Positions 41,978 through 51,683 of a stretch of 64,000 nt of DNA are shown here, one piece after another. The notes below the pieces were generated by a model. It worked only from the letters and a program-made list of their open reading frames with translations, did not search any database and was not told where the DNA came from. Position 1 is the stretch's first letter. Each line of letters starts with the position of its first letter. Origin of the DNA: Leishmania donovani (Eukaryota > Euglenozoa > Kinetoplastea > Trypanosomatida > Trypanosomatidae); contig NC_018261.1 in the NCBI RefSeq assembly GCF_000227135.1, positions 62,001-126,000 of the forward strand, given 5' to 3'. The position numbers and the translations under genes were made by a program.

Positions 41978-42720
41978 GTACGTATCTGCGTTTTCGTGTG
42001 TGGCCCAGCTGTATCGCTCGGTGGTGTGCACGACAGGGCGAGGTTGCGTGGGTGTGTGTAATCTTGCTTGCGCGCCATGCCATTCTCAGTACTGTTTCTT
42101 TGTCTGGTTCCCAGTAGCCCTCATATACGCGATGGGTGTGCAACAGTCCCAGAACCGAAACAAGGAGCACTAGCAATCAGTGCAGCACTCTCTGCAAGGG
42201 GCTTCTCCCCTCACCTCCTCCTGCGACTCCGTCCCCCCCCCCCTTCCCACACTGCACGCACTCGCGTCTCTTTTTTCTTTCGCTCAAGACGCGGTGCCGA
42301 TCCGCGCACGATCCATGCGCATCCATGGAGTACTGGGTGGTTGGTGGGGGGCAGCGCCGACGCGTGAGGGAGAGGGCCGGCGGGCGGGGAGATGGCAGTG
42401 AAGGGGTGGAAGCGAAACAGGGATGCACAGGAAAAGCTCCATGGAGCGCAGAGACAGTCACACGTGCACACAGTGCTAGACTTCATCTTACGAGTCATGA
42501 GGTAGTGGTGCCGCTTTCCTTGTATGTTGTGTGGGGTGTGAGGGTGGAGAAAGGCGGGGTTGCCTGCTTGCATGCCTGTCCGCCTCTCTCTCTATGCATA
42601 AGCCAAGCAATGCGTGAAGAGAGCTGGCCTCCCTGTACGATGGCGCCTCCAGTCCGCCGGCGCCATCCGTCCCTGCTGCTCTTACGTCTCTCGGTTCTCT
42701 GCGATGATCTCAATGCACCC

Positions 42721-42811
42721 CCACCCCCGGCTACTCCATCCTGCGCCTCCTCCTCCCCCCCCCGCCCCTACCCTCATCTCACCTCGCCTCACGTTGCTTC
42801 CCGCACATCAG
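42721..42811 (+). promoter_or_regulatory. Candidate trans-splice acceptor for MON1
   Basis: A C/T-dominated tract (with a run of about ten C near 42756) leads to AG at 42810-42811 in CCGCACATCAG. Use of this AG would leave a 43-base 5' UTR before the MON1 ATG with no upstream ATG. In trypanosomatids such tracts direct both spliced-leader addition and polyadenylation of the gene upstream. Confidence 0.5.
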
Positions 42812-42854
42812 CCTCGCTGAGGGGATTCCATACGGGAGGGCTCCCTCGCCGACC

Positions 42855-44894
42855 ATGTCGATGAGCCGCCCAGCCGCTGTCTTGCATGCCGGGAGCGACG
42901 ATGGCAAAAAGGATGACCCGATGGCTGTACTCTGGCAGCATGAACGGCACGTGCTGGTGTTGACACGGGCCGGCAAGCCCATCTTTTCTCAGCATGGCCA
43001 CGAAGAGCAGCTCAGTCCACTGTGTGCCCTCCTTCAAGTGCTGCTGCACATACACGAAGACAAGGAGAGCGGCGACGAGCAAAGCCGGGGGCCGTCCCAG
43101 CCTGTTCCCAGATCGGATGGCGCCGTATCTTCTGCGGCCGTGAGGGATGAGTTGCGCCAGGTGGTCTACTACCGCTCAAGGTCGACGTCCGGCCAGGTCT
43201 CGCATCAAGGTGACGTGAACGCGCAAGTGCAAGCCCTGACACTCTTCTTCTACGTTCAGGGTGAGCTGATCTACCTCATGTCAGTGCGCAGCGTGGCCCC
43301 CTCACTGCCAGCAGGCGCCGTGGAGATGTCGAGCGCGGAGGGAGAATGCGAAGCGCCGCCACTGGCTAGCTGCTGCCTGGCGCAGCTACGGCATGTCCAC
43401 CACTGCATCCTACTCGTGCTTCCCACCGTGAACACCCTGCTGGCGAGGTCACCCGGGCTGGACGTCATGGCCACGTACACCTCGGCCGACCGTGCGGCGC
43501 TTCGAGAGCTCATCGAGTCCCACCAGACAGAGCTGACATACGCTGTTGGCGCGGTGGCCACGCTGGCCCTCAGCGTAGAGAAGCGTCGAGTTGTGGAAAG
43601 AGCGCTGCTGTGCTGTTACCGCAGCTGCGCCGACGCCGCCGTCGGGCCGCCGGCACACCAGCTGTTCAGCTTTCTGTACTTTAAAAACTACCTCGTGGCC
43701 GCCGTCGGACCTCCCGAGACCTACGCCGCAGACCCGAAGGTCTCTGTGTCCGCGCCCCTTGCACTGGGACCTGACACTGCGCTCTGCGGCTGTCTTCATG
43801 TCGACGACGCGCTTCTCCTGTACCGCTACGCTCGCTCGCTGATCTTGCGGCAGCTGGGGGAGGCGTGGGTGCCGGTGTGTCTGCCGCGCTTCAACAGCAC
43901 CGGCTACCTCTGGTGCTACGCCGTCAACTTCACTCGCTACGCGCGGGAGCTCCGTCAGCAGCAAGGCAGGACGGTATGGCCAAAGGTGTGGGAAGAGCAC
44001 ACGGAGCTCGATTTAATGCTCCTGCACGTGTCTGCCTCGCAGGATGACTTCACGGCGCTGTCTCGCAGCACCCGACGCTTCGCGCAGATCCTTTACGCGC
44101 CCGCCGTGGGGGACAGCTTTTACTATCGGTTGGAGGAAGAACTCTACTACCGTACACCGGCCCCCTTGACGGAACTCCTGTCCTCGTCCCACATGTCGGT
44201 GACCACCTGCTCCCCGCGTGACCTGCCTGGCTGCACTGGCGGGGTGCCGCTGTGGTATGGCGTGGTCATCCAAGGCGGCGACGCATCCTTCCTCAACGCT
44301 GCTCAAGGCGAAGAGTCCAAGGCAACAACGCGGGCGGCCGCAGCAGCCACGCGCGCGCTCGACTGCCCTTCAGCGAGCATTCGGCTGCTGTTTGAGAGTC
44401 AGCCGTCACCGTTGCTCAACATCGCCACCGTGGAGAATGTGAAGGAGTTCCGGCAGCTTGCGGCGCGCTACCAGGCGCAGCTGCGTGCTGCACCCGCCTC
44501 TTCTTCAGCTCCTTGCATGTTGTTTGTGCGCCACAACAGCGCCCTCGCCTTCGCAGTGGTTCAGCCGACCCCGGCCACGCTGGCGGCACTGGCCGAGCAA
44601 TTCTTTTCGCCGAAGAATCCGTTCGATGTGCCAACTGATGGCACTGCCGCTGGCGGCGACGCTGAAGAGTTTAAGGAGGGCCGATTCAGTGTGGCCGCAG
44701 CCTCTCACCGCGGCGTATCTTATACTGCCTGGGTGGAGGCCGTTCGTGCGCTTGGCGTAGCGGAGCTCACGGTTGTGTTCGCGGCTTCCACACCGGAGGC
44801 CATGGCGTGGTATTGGGTGGCACACATCTTGTTCATGGCAGTGCAGCGGCGCAGCCACTTCATTGTACGTCAGCTGATCGGTGATCGTCGGTGA
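42855..44894 (+). CDS. MON1: MON1, subunit of the Mon1-Ccz1 Rab7 exchange factor
   Basis: A protein of 679 residues. Near the N-terminus HVLVLTRAGKPIFSQHGHEE (about 32-51) is the hallmark start of the first longin domain of MON1, completed by the LFFYVQGELIYLMSVRS strand pair near 127-143. The second longin domain includes AWVPVCLPRFNSTGYLWCY near 337-355 and LDLMLLHVSASQDDFTALS near 385-403, again close to the family pattern. A third, more divergent longin-like part runs from about 540 to the end. Mon1 with Ccz1 loads Rab7 onto late endosomes, autophagosomes and the vacuole or lysosome, handing over from Rab5. The protein is about 120 residues longer than the human one because of Ser/Ala-rich inserts. 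No membrane segment is present. The start at 42855 is chosen because the domain follows within 35 residues. Confidence 0.92.
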   Translation: MSMSRPAAVLHAGSDDGKKDDPMAVLWQHERHVLVLTRAGKPIFSQHGHEEQLSPLCALLQVLLHIHEDKESGDEQSRGPSQPVPRSDGAVSSAAVRDELRQVVYYRSRSTSGQVSHQGDVNAQVQALTLFFYVQGELIYLMSVRSVAPSLPAGAVEMSSAEGECEAPPLASCCLAQLRHVHHCILLVLPTVNTLLARSPGLDVMATYTSADRAALRELIESHQTELTYAVGAVATLALSVEKRRVVERALLCCYRSCADAAVGPPAHQLFSFLYFKNYLVAAVGPPETYAADPKVSVSAPLALGPDTALCGCLHVDDALLLYRYARSLILRQLGEAWVPVCLPRFNSTGYLWCYAVNFTRYARELRQQQGRTVWPKVWEEHTELDLMLLHVSASQDDFTALSRSTRRFAQILYAPAVGDSFYYRLEEELYYRTPAPLTELLSSSHMSVTTCSPRDLPGCTGGVPLWYGVVIQGGDASFLNAAQGEESKATTRAAAAATRALDCPSASIRLLFESQPSPLLNIATVENVKEFRQLAARYQAQLRAAPASSSAPCMLFVRHNSALAFAVVQPTPATLAALAEQFFSPKNPFDVPTDGTAAGGDAEEFKEGRFSVAAASHRGVSYTAWVEAVRALGVAELTVVFAASTPEAMAWYWVAHILFMAVQRRSHFIVRQLIGDRR

Positions 44895-45486
44895 GATGAT
44901 ACAACCTCGAGAAGCGCGCTTGCGCATCAGAGAATGGCAACGGCGTTGGTGAAAGGTTTGAGTATGCGTGACTGGGCGCATGTCTGCGTGTGTGGCGGTG
45001 CTCCCCTCATCTTCCTCTCGCGTTCTCCTTTCCTTTTCCGCGTTGCTCGGCTGCTCCTTTCTTTACTTTTTTCTTCAAGTCTCGGTGAGAGGCCCCGCTC
45101 ATGGCCGGCCGCGCCTCTCCGTGCTTAATGCCTCAGGGCCCATTACCCCCTCTGTGAGAGCCCGAGCAGCCCCCTTATCCCTGCATATGCCGTGCCAGCT
45201 CTGGCAGTGGCGCGGCCGAGTGACTACAACGTAGAGAAGGCAGAGCAATGTATGGCTGCTGATGTCGGTAGCGGGGTCCTGGGTGGCGTGGCGTCGGAGT
45301 GAGCGGTGACAGTGCACACGCTTGCGTCATCCATATGGGAGGCAACGTGTCAGTGTGACTCCAACGCATCCTCTCCCCCCCCCCACACACACACATCCCC
45401 GGCCCTCACACCGACTACTTGGCGGAGAGTCTGAGCCACCCCGGCGGGGATGCGGCAGAGAGGGGGGCGACGGGCATAATGCGGGC

Positions 45487-45698
45487 AGCGGCTATGAAGC
45501 GACGTGGGAAGCGGGGTGTGGGCTGCGTTCGAGGCAGGGGCCGTGCTCCGACGACTGAGCCGGCGCATCGCCGTACCCGCGCGTCTCCCGCTGCTTTGCG
45601 CCACGCGATGGGTGCCTGTGACACGGGCCAGAGGGGGAGGGGCGGTGGTGGCGTGCAGTTCATGCGCCACGGTAGCGAAATGCACGCGTTGCCGAAGA
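45487..45698 (+). repeat. 212-bp exact direct repeat, copy A
   Basis: Every base from 45487 to 45698 equals 56926-57137 in the same orientation. The match ends on the right at GCCGAAGA, after which this copy runs into an A-rich stretch and the other does not. To the left the other copy disappears into an assembly gap, so the true repeat may be longer. Confidence 0.95.
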
Positions 45699-45941
45699 CA
45701 AAACAAAACCGTACTTTGCGCATGTATGCGGTGTATTCCGCACGCCGTGTCGACCCAGGATAACACCGGCTCATTCACATGCAGAAATGCCTCCCTGTGC
45801 AGCGCGTTGTGTGTCGTGCATGACTTACGCGCCTACACGCCGTCCACGGCTCCACCTTTCTCTTCTCCCGTGCTCCTTGTGTGCGATCGACCTGCAAAAA
45901 AAAAAACGAGTTAAGTCGTCTTTGAAGTGTGCGCTGCATCG

Positions 45942-45963
45942 TCGCCCCTTTTTTTCTCCTCAG
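45942..45963 (+). promoter_or_regulatory. Candidate trans-splice acceptor for RRP9
   Basis: A compact tract CCCCTTTTTTTCTCCTCAG ends in AG at 45962-45963. It is the clearest polypyrimidine-AG in this interval and would leave a 249-base 5' UTR before the ATG at 46213. Confidence 0.55.
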
Positions 45964-46212
45964 TTGTGGGCCACGAGTAGCGTTACGCTCAACCACAAAG
46001 ACAGCTGCATCGGCTCCTACCCACACGCCTCTTCCGCACAGCCCTCACACACGCACACGGGACCGGCTGGAGCAGCGTGATAGGAGCGCGCATCAGAGCG
46101 CGTCTGCGTGTATACGTCGGTCTCCGTATTTTTTCCCTACCTGAGCAGCCGTGCGCGTCGGCCTGACCTCGAACCCGCCTCCTCACTCCACGTTGAAAGC
46201 ACCGACGCTGTA

Positions 46213-48501
46213 ATGTTGTCCAAGAAGAAGGCGGCCAAGCGGGCAGCCATCAGCGCCACTGTGCGCAGGGAACACCAGGCGCATGAGAAGCTAAGTCAGC
46301 AGAACACGCAGCTTCACACGTCGCGCAAGAAGGCTGCGGAGGCATCAACGTCCTCAAGAGGCGCGGACGACTTTGTCGATCCCAAGAAGAGTCGCACAGT
46401 CCTGAACAGCGCCGATGCAGCGGAGGCGGTGGGCAGCGGCAACGGCAACCGGGCGGCCATGATCCGCAGCCTCGGGGACCACATAAACACGCGCCTGCAG
46501 GAAGTGACGTTCGAGGACGATCTCGACGGTGACGTCTTTCACGAGCGCCGGGCGCAGTTGATGGAGGAGGCGCGGCTGGCGGCCGGCGTCAAGCAGCGCG
46601 ACATGTCCACCTCCGTGCGACACTACCTCGGCCACCAAGCGGAGACGCACGACCTGCACTCTGTGCGGATTGCCCACAACTGCAACTCCATTACGTGTGT
46701 GGCGGCCCTCGGTACAGACCGCATCGTGTATGGTGACAAGTCCGGAAAGGTGTATCTTGTAGACATATCCCTCGCGACCAGCGGGGCCGGCATGTCAGTC
46801 TCTGACAAGGCGGAGCTGCAGCGGCGGCGCAAGGTGCTTCTAGAGCCGGTACTGCCATCCGGCATCGTCTCGATAGCCGTCAGTGACACGACAGCGAACC
46901 GCCCCACGGCGCGCGATGTCTTCGAAAAGACAACGGTGGACATGTCGTGCCCGTCGTACGTGGCAGCTGGGGCCATCGACGGGTCCATCAGTGTGTGGGA
47001 GACTCTCACCAAGGCACACAAGGGACTTCTCTGCATGCACCGTAAGCCGATCACCGGGCTGCAGTTCCGCATGGACACCGCCACCCTCTACTCCAGCTGC
47101 GAGGACGGCACGCTGCGGGTGTGGGCCGTGCCGCAGATGATCGCCGTCGACAAGCTTTTCGGTCATGAAGGGCCCACCCATTTCCTGGATTGCCTGCGCA
47201 AGGAGACGGCGGCGACGGTTGGCGAGGACGGCACGATGCGCTTCTGGAAGATGGACGCGGCCACGCAGCAGGCGTACAACTACGCGCCGGCCCGGCTGCC
47301 GGAGAAGAGCTTCACCCCGGCCGCCGCCGCCGCCTCGCCGCCGCCGCCGCCTCCCAGCGTGGTTATGGACACCGTGGCGATGCTTAATGAGAGCATCATC
47401 GTCGCGGGTGCGAGGGACGGCGCCGTCGTGGTCTTCGACGTGAACCGTCGCAAGCCCCTTGTCGTCGTTCCAGCAGCGCACGGCTACGGCTTCATCGGCG
47501 ACGGCACGGGGCTGGAAAAGGCAGCGGCGCAGCTCGCGGAGGAGGACGATGGCGATCGAGTGGCACGTGAGCACGCGACGGCGCCGTCGTTCGGCACTGT
47601 CGATGCGCAGCGGCGTAATCCGAATCCCATCACCGCCGTGGCCGCCGTGCCATATGCCGATGTAGTAGCTACTGGCAGCTACGACGGAGTGGTACGCGTG
47701 TGGCACGTTGTCGGCGTTGGCGCCGGGGCCACGGCGCCGGGGAAGCGCACAGATGACGGCCGAAACGGCGACGCGGCACCCTCATCCAGGAAGGGGACGG
47801 AGCCGCAACTGGTGCTAGTCGCAGAGCTACCTGTTCGAGCCATTGTCAACTCGCTTCGCTTCTGCAGCAACGGCGATGTACTCCTCATTGCCGCGGCGAA
47901 GGAGCCTCGGCGCGGTCGGTGGGTCGTGCAGTCGAGTGCGCGCAACGGCGTTTTGTTGGTGCCGCTCACCGATTCAGGGCGCAAGAAATTACAGGGAGTG
48001 CGCGGGGAAGTGGAGCACATCCCTGCGCAGCTCTTCGGCATCGACGATGCCGCCGCCGAAGAAGACGCCGCTGGAGAAGAGGAGGAAGAAGCGCACGTGA
48101 GCGAGGCAGACGCCTCGAAAGCGGATCTCGACGCCAGCGGAGAGCTGCACGCGAGCGACGGAGAGGACGGCGCCGGTCGCGATGAAGCAGAAGACGTCGC
48201 AGACATGTTTGACGTTGGCCCAGACGGCATGATGCGCTTCAGAGAGGGCGTGTCCCTCGCTGGCGAGGCTGCGGTCACCTCGAAGAAGAGGAAAAAGGGG
48301 AAGAGCGGCATGCCCAAAGTGCTTCGGCAGAGCAAGAAGCTTTCCGACGTGACCGTGGCGCGCGACTCCGGCAGCCACAAGATGAAGAAGGCGCTGTCGG
48401 CAAAGAAGGCCAAGCGCGTCGAGGCTAAGAGCGAGAAGCTTCATGCGTCCAACGCTGCTCTCGCAACGACCAAGAAGGCGATGAAGCGGGCGAAGGCGTG
48501 A
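46213..48501 (+). CDS. RRP9: U3 snoRNP WD40 protein RRP9/U3-55K
   Basis: A protein of 762 residues. The first ~165 are basic and charged, as in Rrp9. A WD40 propeller runs from about 170 to 610; clear repeat ends include GAIDGSISVWE, SSCEDGTLRVWAV, VGEDGTMRFWKM, VAGARDGAVVVFDV and ATGSYDGVVRVWHV. The final part, VRAIVNSLRFCSNGDVLLIA then EPRRGRWVVQSSARNGVLLV, matches the last blade of Rrp9/U3-55K, the protein bound to box B/C of U3 snoRNA. It should act in the nucleolus in 18S rRNA processing. Inserts in the propeller (a Pro/Ala run near residues 370-380, a charged loop near 440-465, another near 510-535) and an acidic then Lys-rich C-terminal tail (from about 612) make it longer than the ~475-residue human protein. 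The ATG at 46213 is the first in frame; the upstream frame opens only with GTG. Confidence 0.92.
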   Translation: MLSKKKAAKRAAISATVRREHQAHEKLSQQNTQLHTSRKKAAEASTSSRGADDFVDPKKSRTVLNSADAAEAVGSGNGNRAAMIRSLGDHINTRLQEVTFEDDLDGDVFHERRAQLMEEARLAAGVKQRDMSTSVRHYLGHQAETHDLHSVRIAHNCNSITCVAALGTDRIVYGDKSGKVYLVDISLATSGAGMSVSDKAELQRRRKVLLEPVLPSGIVSIAVSDTTANRPTARDVFEKTTVDMSCPSYVAAGAIDGSISVWETLTKAHKGLLCMHRKPITGLQFRMDTATLYSSCEDGTLRVWAVPQMIAVDKLFGHEGPTHFLDCLRKETAATVGEDGTMRFWKMDAATQQAYNYAPARLPEKSFTPAAAAASPPPPPPSVVMDTVAMLNESIIVAGARDGAVVVFDVNRRKPLVVVPAAHGYGFIGDGTGLEKAAAQLAEEDDGDRVAREHATAPSFGTVDAQRRNPNPITAVAAVPYADVVATGSYDGVVRVWHVVGVGAGATAPGKRTDDGRNGDAAPSSRKGTEPQLVLVAELPVRAIVNSLRFCSNGDVLLIAAAKEPRRGRWVVQSSARNGVLLVPLTDSGRKKLQGVRGEVEHIPAQLFGIDDAAAEEDAAGEEEEEAHVSEADASKADLDASGELHASDGEDGAGRDEAEDVADMFDVGPDGMMRFREGVSLAGEAAVTSKKRKKGKSGMPKVLRQSKKLSDVTVARDSGSHKMKKALSAKKAKRVEAKSEKLHASNAALATTKKAMKRAKA

Positions 48502-49577
48502 AGTGCAGGAGTGTCGCGTGTCTGCGTGCATGCACTTTGTGTAGGCCTGTGCGCGCGCGCATACTTGCGGGTCGGTGTTTGTATGCGTCGGCGGGTGTGC
48601 GTGTGCGCAAGCGGGGGGATGTGGGGGAGGAGAAGAGTGCGGTGACGTGCCCCCGCCCCGCCCTCTTTATCTCTCTCTCTCTCAGCCGTGCTGTGTGTTT
48701 GTTTTTGGCTTTGGTTCCTCTCACTTGTTTCGCTAACTGTGATGCCGTTAACGTGTCGAATAAGTCCGAAGTGTTTTCTTGCGTTTTACGCCTACGCTTT
48801 CGTATGCGTGTGCGCGTGGGCGTGGGTGGGCGCTCGCTCTCGCTTGTACGAATCTGTCTGCATCCGTGCTTGTCCGCGCTCCGTCGTTTCACGCGTGCAG
48901 ACAACTCCCTCACTGATAGACTCGCGCGTCATCTTTGGATGCCTCAGTCGATCGCGAATTTGTGCATGCGCGTTTCTCGTTTCTCGTTCCAACTCAAATC
49001 TGCAGCCCCACGCTGCACACGCAGATGCCACGCACGCGTAAACGAACGAAGCCCAACTGGACAGCTCATCAGAAGCGAAGGTGGACGAGGCGACGTGCTC
49101 GGTTGCGTGGGGGGGCGCGCGCGCATGTGGTATGAGCCCAGCATTCCGTCTCCCTCGTAAATCCCTTCACTCTACCTTTTTGTGTGCGACGGAGGTTTTC
49201 TGTTTCCCCCGTCAGCAGGAGACACTGTCGGCGAACTGTATCGGCGACTTTGACCGCATGACCGCCATCTCTTCCCGTCCTTCCTCTCGTCCTTCTCCTC
49301 CCCCACACATGGAGTGCACATTTTCTGTGTGCTCCGCCGTCTCGCCCCTTCTCCGCACGACGGTTGCGTATCGCTGCGTGCACGTGCACACGCATACCTC
49401 TGCGCGTTTTCGCCTATGTAAGATCGACGTTGCCGGAGCGGCCACCTCATCACCGCCGGTGCACATACACACACACACACGCACACGCACCAGAGCGCGC
49501 GCACTGAGGCGTCTGCCTTTCCGTGTTCGGCCCTCCGTCGCCGCCCTACCACCACCCCTACACACAGTAGCACTATC
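48502..49577. other. Intergenic region
   Basis: 1.1 kb with no supported gene, GT-rich at first and CT/CA-rich later. The open frames here are Cys/Arg/Val-rich UTR translations. Several AGs follow pyrimidine stretches between 49270 and 49440, and I cannot choose one as the acceptor for the pseudouridine synthase gene. Confidence 0.6.
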
Positions 49578-51683
49578 ATGCCGAACCCCAGCGCAGATGC
49601 TGTGACTCTTGCAACTGCAGAGGAGGCAAAGGTGGCGGGGCAGCCGACACCGAAGGCGCCGCCACTCGAGCCGATTATTCCAGGCTGCACCCCGTACAAG
49701 TACTACCGCGTCCCTGACGGACTCAAGCGAGTGCGCAGGAAGCAGAAAGTCGGCATCATCTTCGGCTATGTCGGTGAGTGCTACTGCGGGCTGCAGTGGA
49801 ACCACCTTCCGGAGTATCCGACAGTCGAGGAAGCGCTCATGAAGGCGCTCTTCGAGACGGACATGATCAGCGAAGTGAATTTTTCCAACGTAAAGGTGCA
49901 GCAGCTGCTCAACTTCGAGCGGGCCAGCCGCACCGACAAGGGTGTGCATGCGCTTCGCAACGTCGTGTCCGTGGCTGTCATGCTGCCCTACGACCCCTCG
50001 TATACCAAGAAGCGTGTAGCAGCCCTGCAGGAGCACGCCGAAGGCGCGGCCGCTGGTGAGGTCTACAACGCAGACGGCGACGTCGAAGACGACGCAAACA
50101 GCGCTCAGGCCGCCGTCTTCAGCTGCGACGAGGCCAAGCGGCTGCTGAACGAGGCCCTTCCCCGCGATATCCACGTCTACGCCGTCGTGCCGGTGACTCG
50201 CAGCTTTAACGCCTACCTGAACTGTGGCGGGCGCCGCTACGAGTACTACCTGCCCACCTTCGCGCTTATGACAGCGGCGGAATACACCAAGACGTACTTT
50301 CCAGCCTTTCTGGCGCCCTCCAAGCCAACGTTAAAGGAGGTGGGTTTTGTGCCCGGCAAGCATGGCAAGCGCGACCCCCCGCGCGCCGCCACGGTGACGG
50401 ACGAGGAAGAAGAGGCGCGGCGTCGCAAGCACAAGAACAGCGCGCGCAAGAGCAAGGGACACTTCCCGAAGCGCAAGAATGCCAAGGTGGCTGCACGTGC
50501 TGTGGCGGCGGCAACAACTGGGGCCGCGCCGCCAGACTCGACGTCACCGCTGGAAGGGAAGGGTGATGTCTCCGCAGCTGAGGCCACGGCGCCACTGCAC
50601 ACCGAGCCCCTAGTCTTGTCCTCTGAGACCCCTGCCAGGCCGACGAGCACAGTCGCGCTGAACGATGGCGAGGAGGGGAAGGACGAGAGCGACGTGGAGA
50701 GTCAAGACAGCGACGCGGAGGTGCAGGCCGCGCTGGAGCGCGCCGCAGAGGCCCGCCCGTACGAGGACAACTACGCGACACACTTCCACGATGGTCTCTT
50801 TGAGTCCATGATTCTCTTCCGCAGCATACCGGCTGACGCGATGCGCCACGTCGCCAACTACCGCCTCCCCGCGGAACAGCTGCAGCACGTTCGCCACCTC
50901 TTCCACGAGTACGAGGGGACGCACTGCTACCACAACTTCACCCCGGGCGGCCGCAGCTACGACGCTTCGTGTTACCGCTTCATCCGCAGCGTCGTCGTGA
51001 GTGACCCTTTCGTTGTGTCGCCAGAGGAGGAACTGCTGCAGCACAGCATTAATAGCTGGTCTCTCAATCACTTCTACTCCCCCGACGAGCGGGTGGCCGT
51101 GACGTATGAAGAGTGGATGACCGAAGGCGAGACGGCGGAGCTGCAGGGCGCCGCCGCGTCTGTCTCCGAGCAAGGAAAGCGGCAGATCCCGAAGAGCGCG
51201 GACGCGGCGCTGCGGGAGCGCATGCGTCAGCACATTCGCGACGTCTACGCCGGCGGCATTGAAGTTGTGCGCATCGAGCTGGATGGACAGAGCTTCATGC
51301 TGAACCAGATTCGCAAGATGATTGGCGCGGTGGTCTGCATTGCCGCCGGCGGCCTCCCTGACAGCTACATCCGCGACGTCCTGCTGCGCAAGGGCGTGCG
51401 GCGAGGCATCCCGATGGCGCCAGCCAACGGTCTCTTCCTTTCGTACTTGGACTTCTCCGGCTACAATCGGCGACTGGAGCGCATTCAAAATGATGGCAAC
51501 AACGGCGCCGGCAAAGGCACGCTCGACGTGGAGGCTGGCGTGGACGCCGATGAGGTCGAGGCGCAGCGTCGCCGCATCATCGCCGTGGTGTTGCGCAACG
51601 AGATGGCGGAGGACATCATGGGGAAGTGGATGCGCTCTCTCCGCCACGTGCTACGCCTGGCGTGGAAGCGCAGCCTCGATTAA
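49578..51683 (+). CDS. tRNA pseudouridine synthase, TruA/Pus1 family
   Basis: A protein of 701 residues. Residues about 55-70 (VGIIFGYVGECYCGLQWN) are motif I of the family, with the conserved Tyr/Gly pattern. ASRTDKGVHALRN around 116-128 contains the catalytic Asp (Asp120). Near the C-terminus, VVRIELDGQSFMLNQIRKMI (about 564-583) is the signature segment that shapes the active site. It would isomerise uridines in tRNA, and possibly other RNAs as Pus1 does, in the nucleus or cytosol; no clear mitochondrial presequence is seen. About 140 residues of low complexity at 262-400, first Lys/Arg-rich, then Ala/Thr/Pro-rich, then acidic, split the two halves of the catalytic domain. The basic part could be a nuclear signal. 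This insert accounts for most of the excess over yeast Pus1 (544 residues). The start at 49578 is the first ATG in a good context. Confidence 0.94.
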   Translation: MPNPSADAVTLATAEEAKVAGQPTPKAPPLEPIIPGCTPYKYYRVPDGLKRVRRKQKVGIIFGYVGECYCGLQWNHLPEYPTVEEALMKALFETDMISEVNFSNVKVQQLLNFERASRTDKGVHALRNVVSVAVMLPYDPSYTKKRVAALQEHAEGAAAGEVYNADGDVEDDANSAQAAVFSCDEAKRLLNEALPRDIHVYAVVPVTRSFNAYLNCGGRRYEYYLPTFALMTAAEYTKTYFPAFLAPSKPTLKEVGFVPGKHGKRDPPRAATVTDEEEEARRRKHKNSARKSKGHFPKRKNAKVAARAVAAATTGAAPPDSTSPLEGKGDVSAAEATAPLHTEPLVLSSETPARPTSTVALNDGEEGKDESDVESQDSDAEVQAALERAAEARPYEDNYATHFHDGLFESMILFRSIPADAMRHVANYRLPAEQLQHVRHLFHEYEGTHCYHNFTPGGRSYDASCYRFIRSVVVSDPFVVSPEEELLQHSINSWSLNHFYSPDERVAVTYEEWMTEGETAELQGAAASVSEQGKRQIPKSADAALRERMRQHIRDVYAGGIEVVRIELDGQSFMLNQIRKMIGAVVCIAAGGLPDSYIRDVLLRKGVRRGIPMAPANGLFLSYLDFSGYNRRLERIQNDGNNGAGKGTLDVEAGVDADEVEAQRRRIIAVVLRNEMAEDIMGKWMRSLRHVLRLAWKRSLD

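Larger units (their letters stand above)
40667..42854. other. Intergenic region
   Basis: 2.2 kb with no supported gene. It contains GT (41373-41393) and TA (41960-41977) microsatellites and a small hairpin at 41044-41061 (7-bp stem TCTTCGC/GCGAAGA, loop TGAC). The last 140 bases are C/T-rich and end in the splice acceptor listed for MON1. Confidence 0.6.
44895..46212. other. Intergenic region carrying a repeated sequence
   Basis: 1.3 kb with no supported gene. The central part, about 45110-45700, has less simple repeat and higher complexity than neighbouring intergenic DNA. It includes the 212 bases that recur exactly at 56926-57137. A-rich sequence (ACAAAACAAAAC) follows the end of the repeated part and a run of eleven A lies at 45896-45906. 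This could be a SIDER-type degenerate retroposon in a 3' UTR, but I cannot confirm the family signature. Confidence 0.5.

Noticed and set aside
45504..45914. Small protein encoded by the 212-bp repeat
   Set aside because: Both strands and several frames are open by GC composition alone, there is no domain or start context, and the two copies diverge immediately after the shared part.
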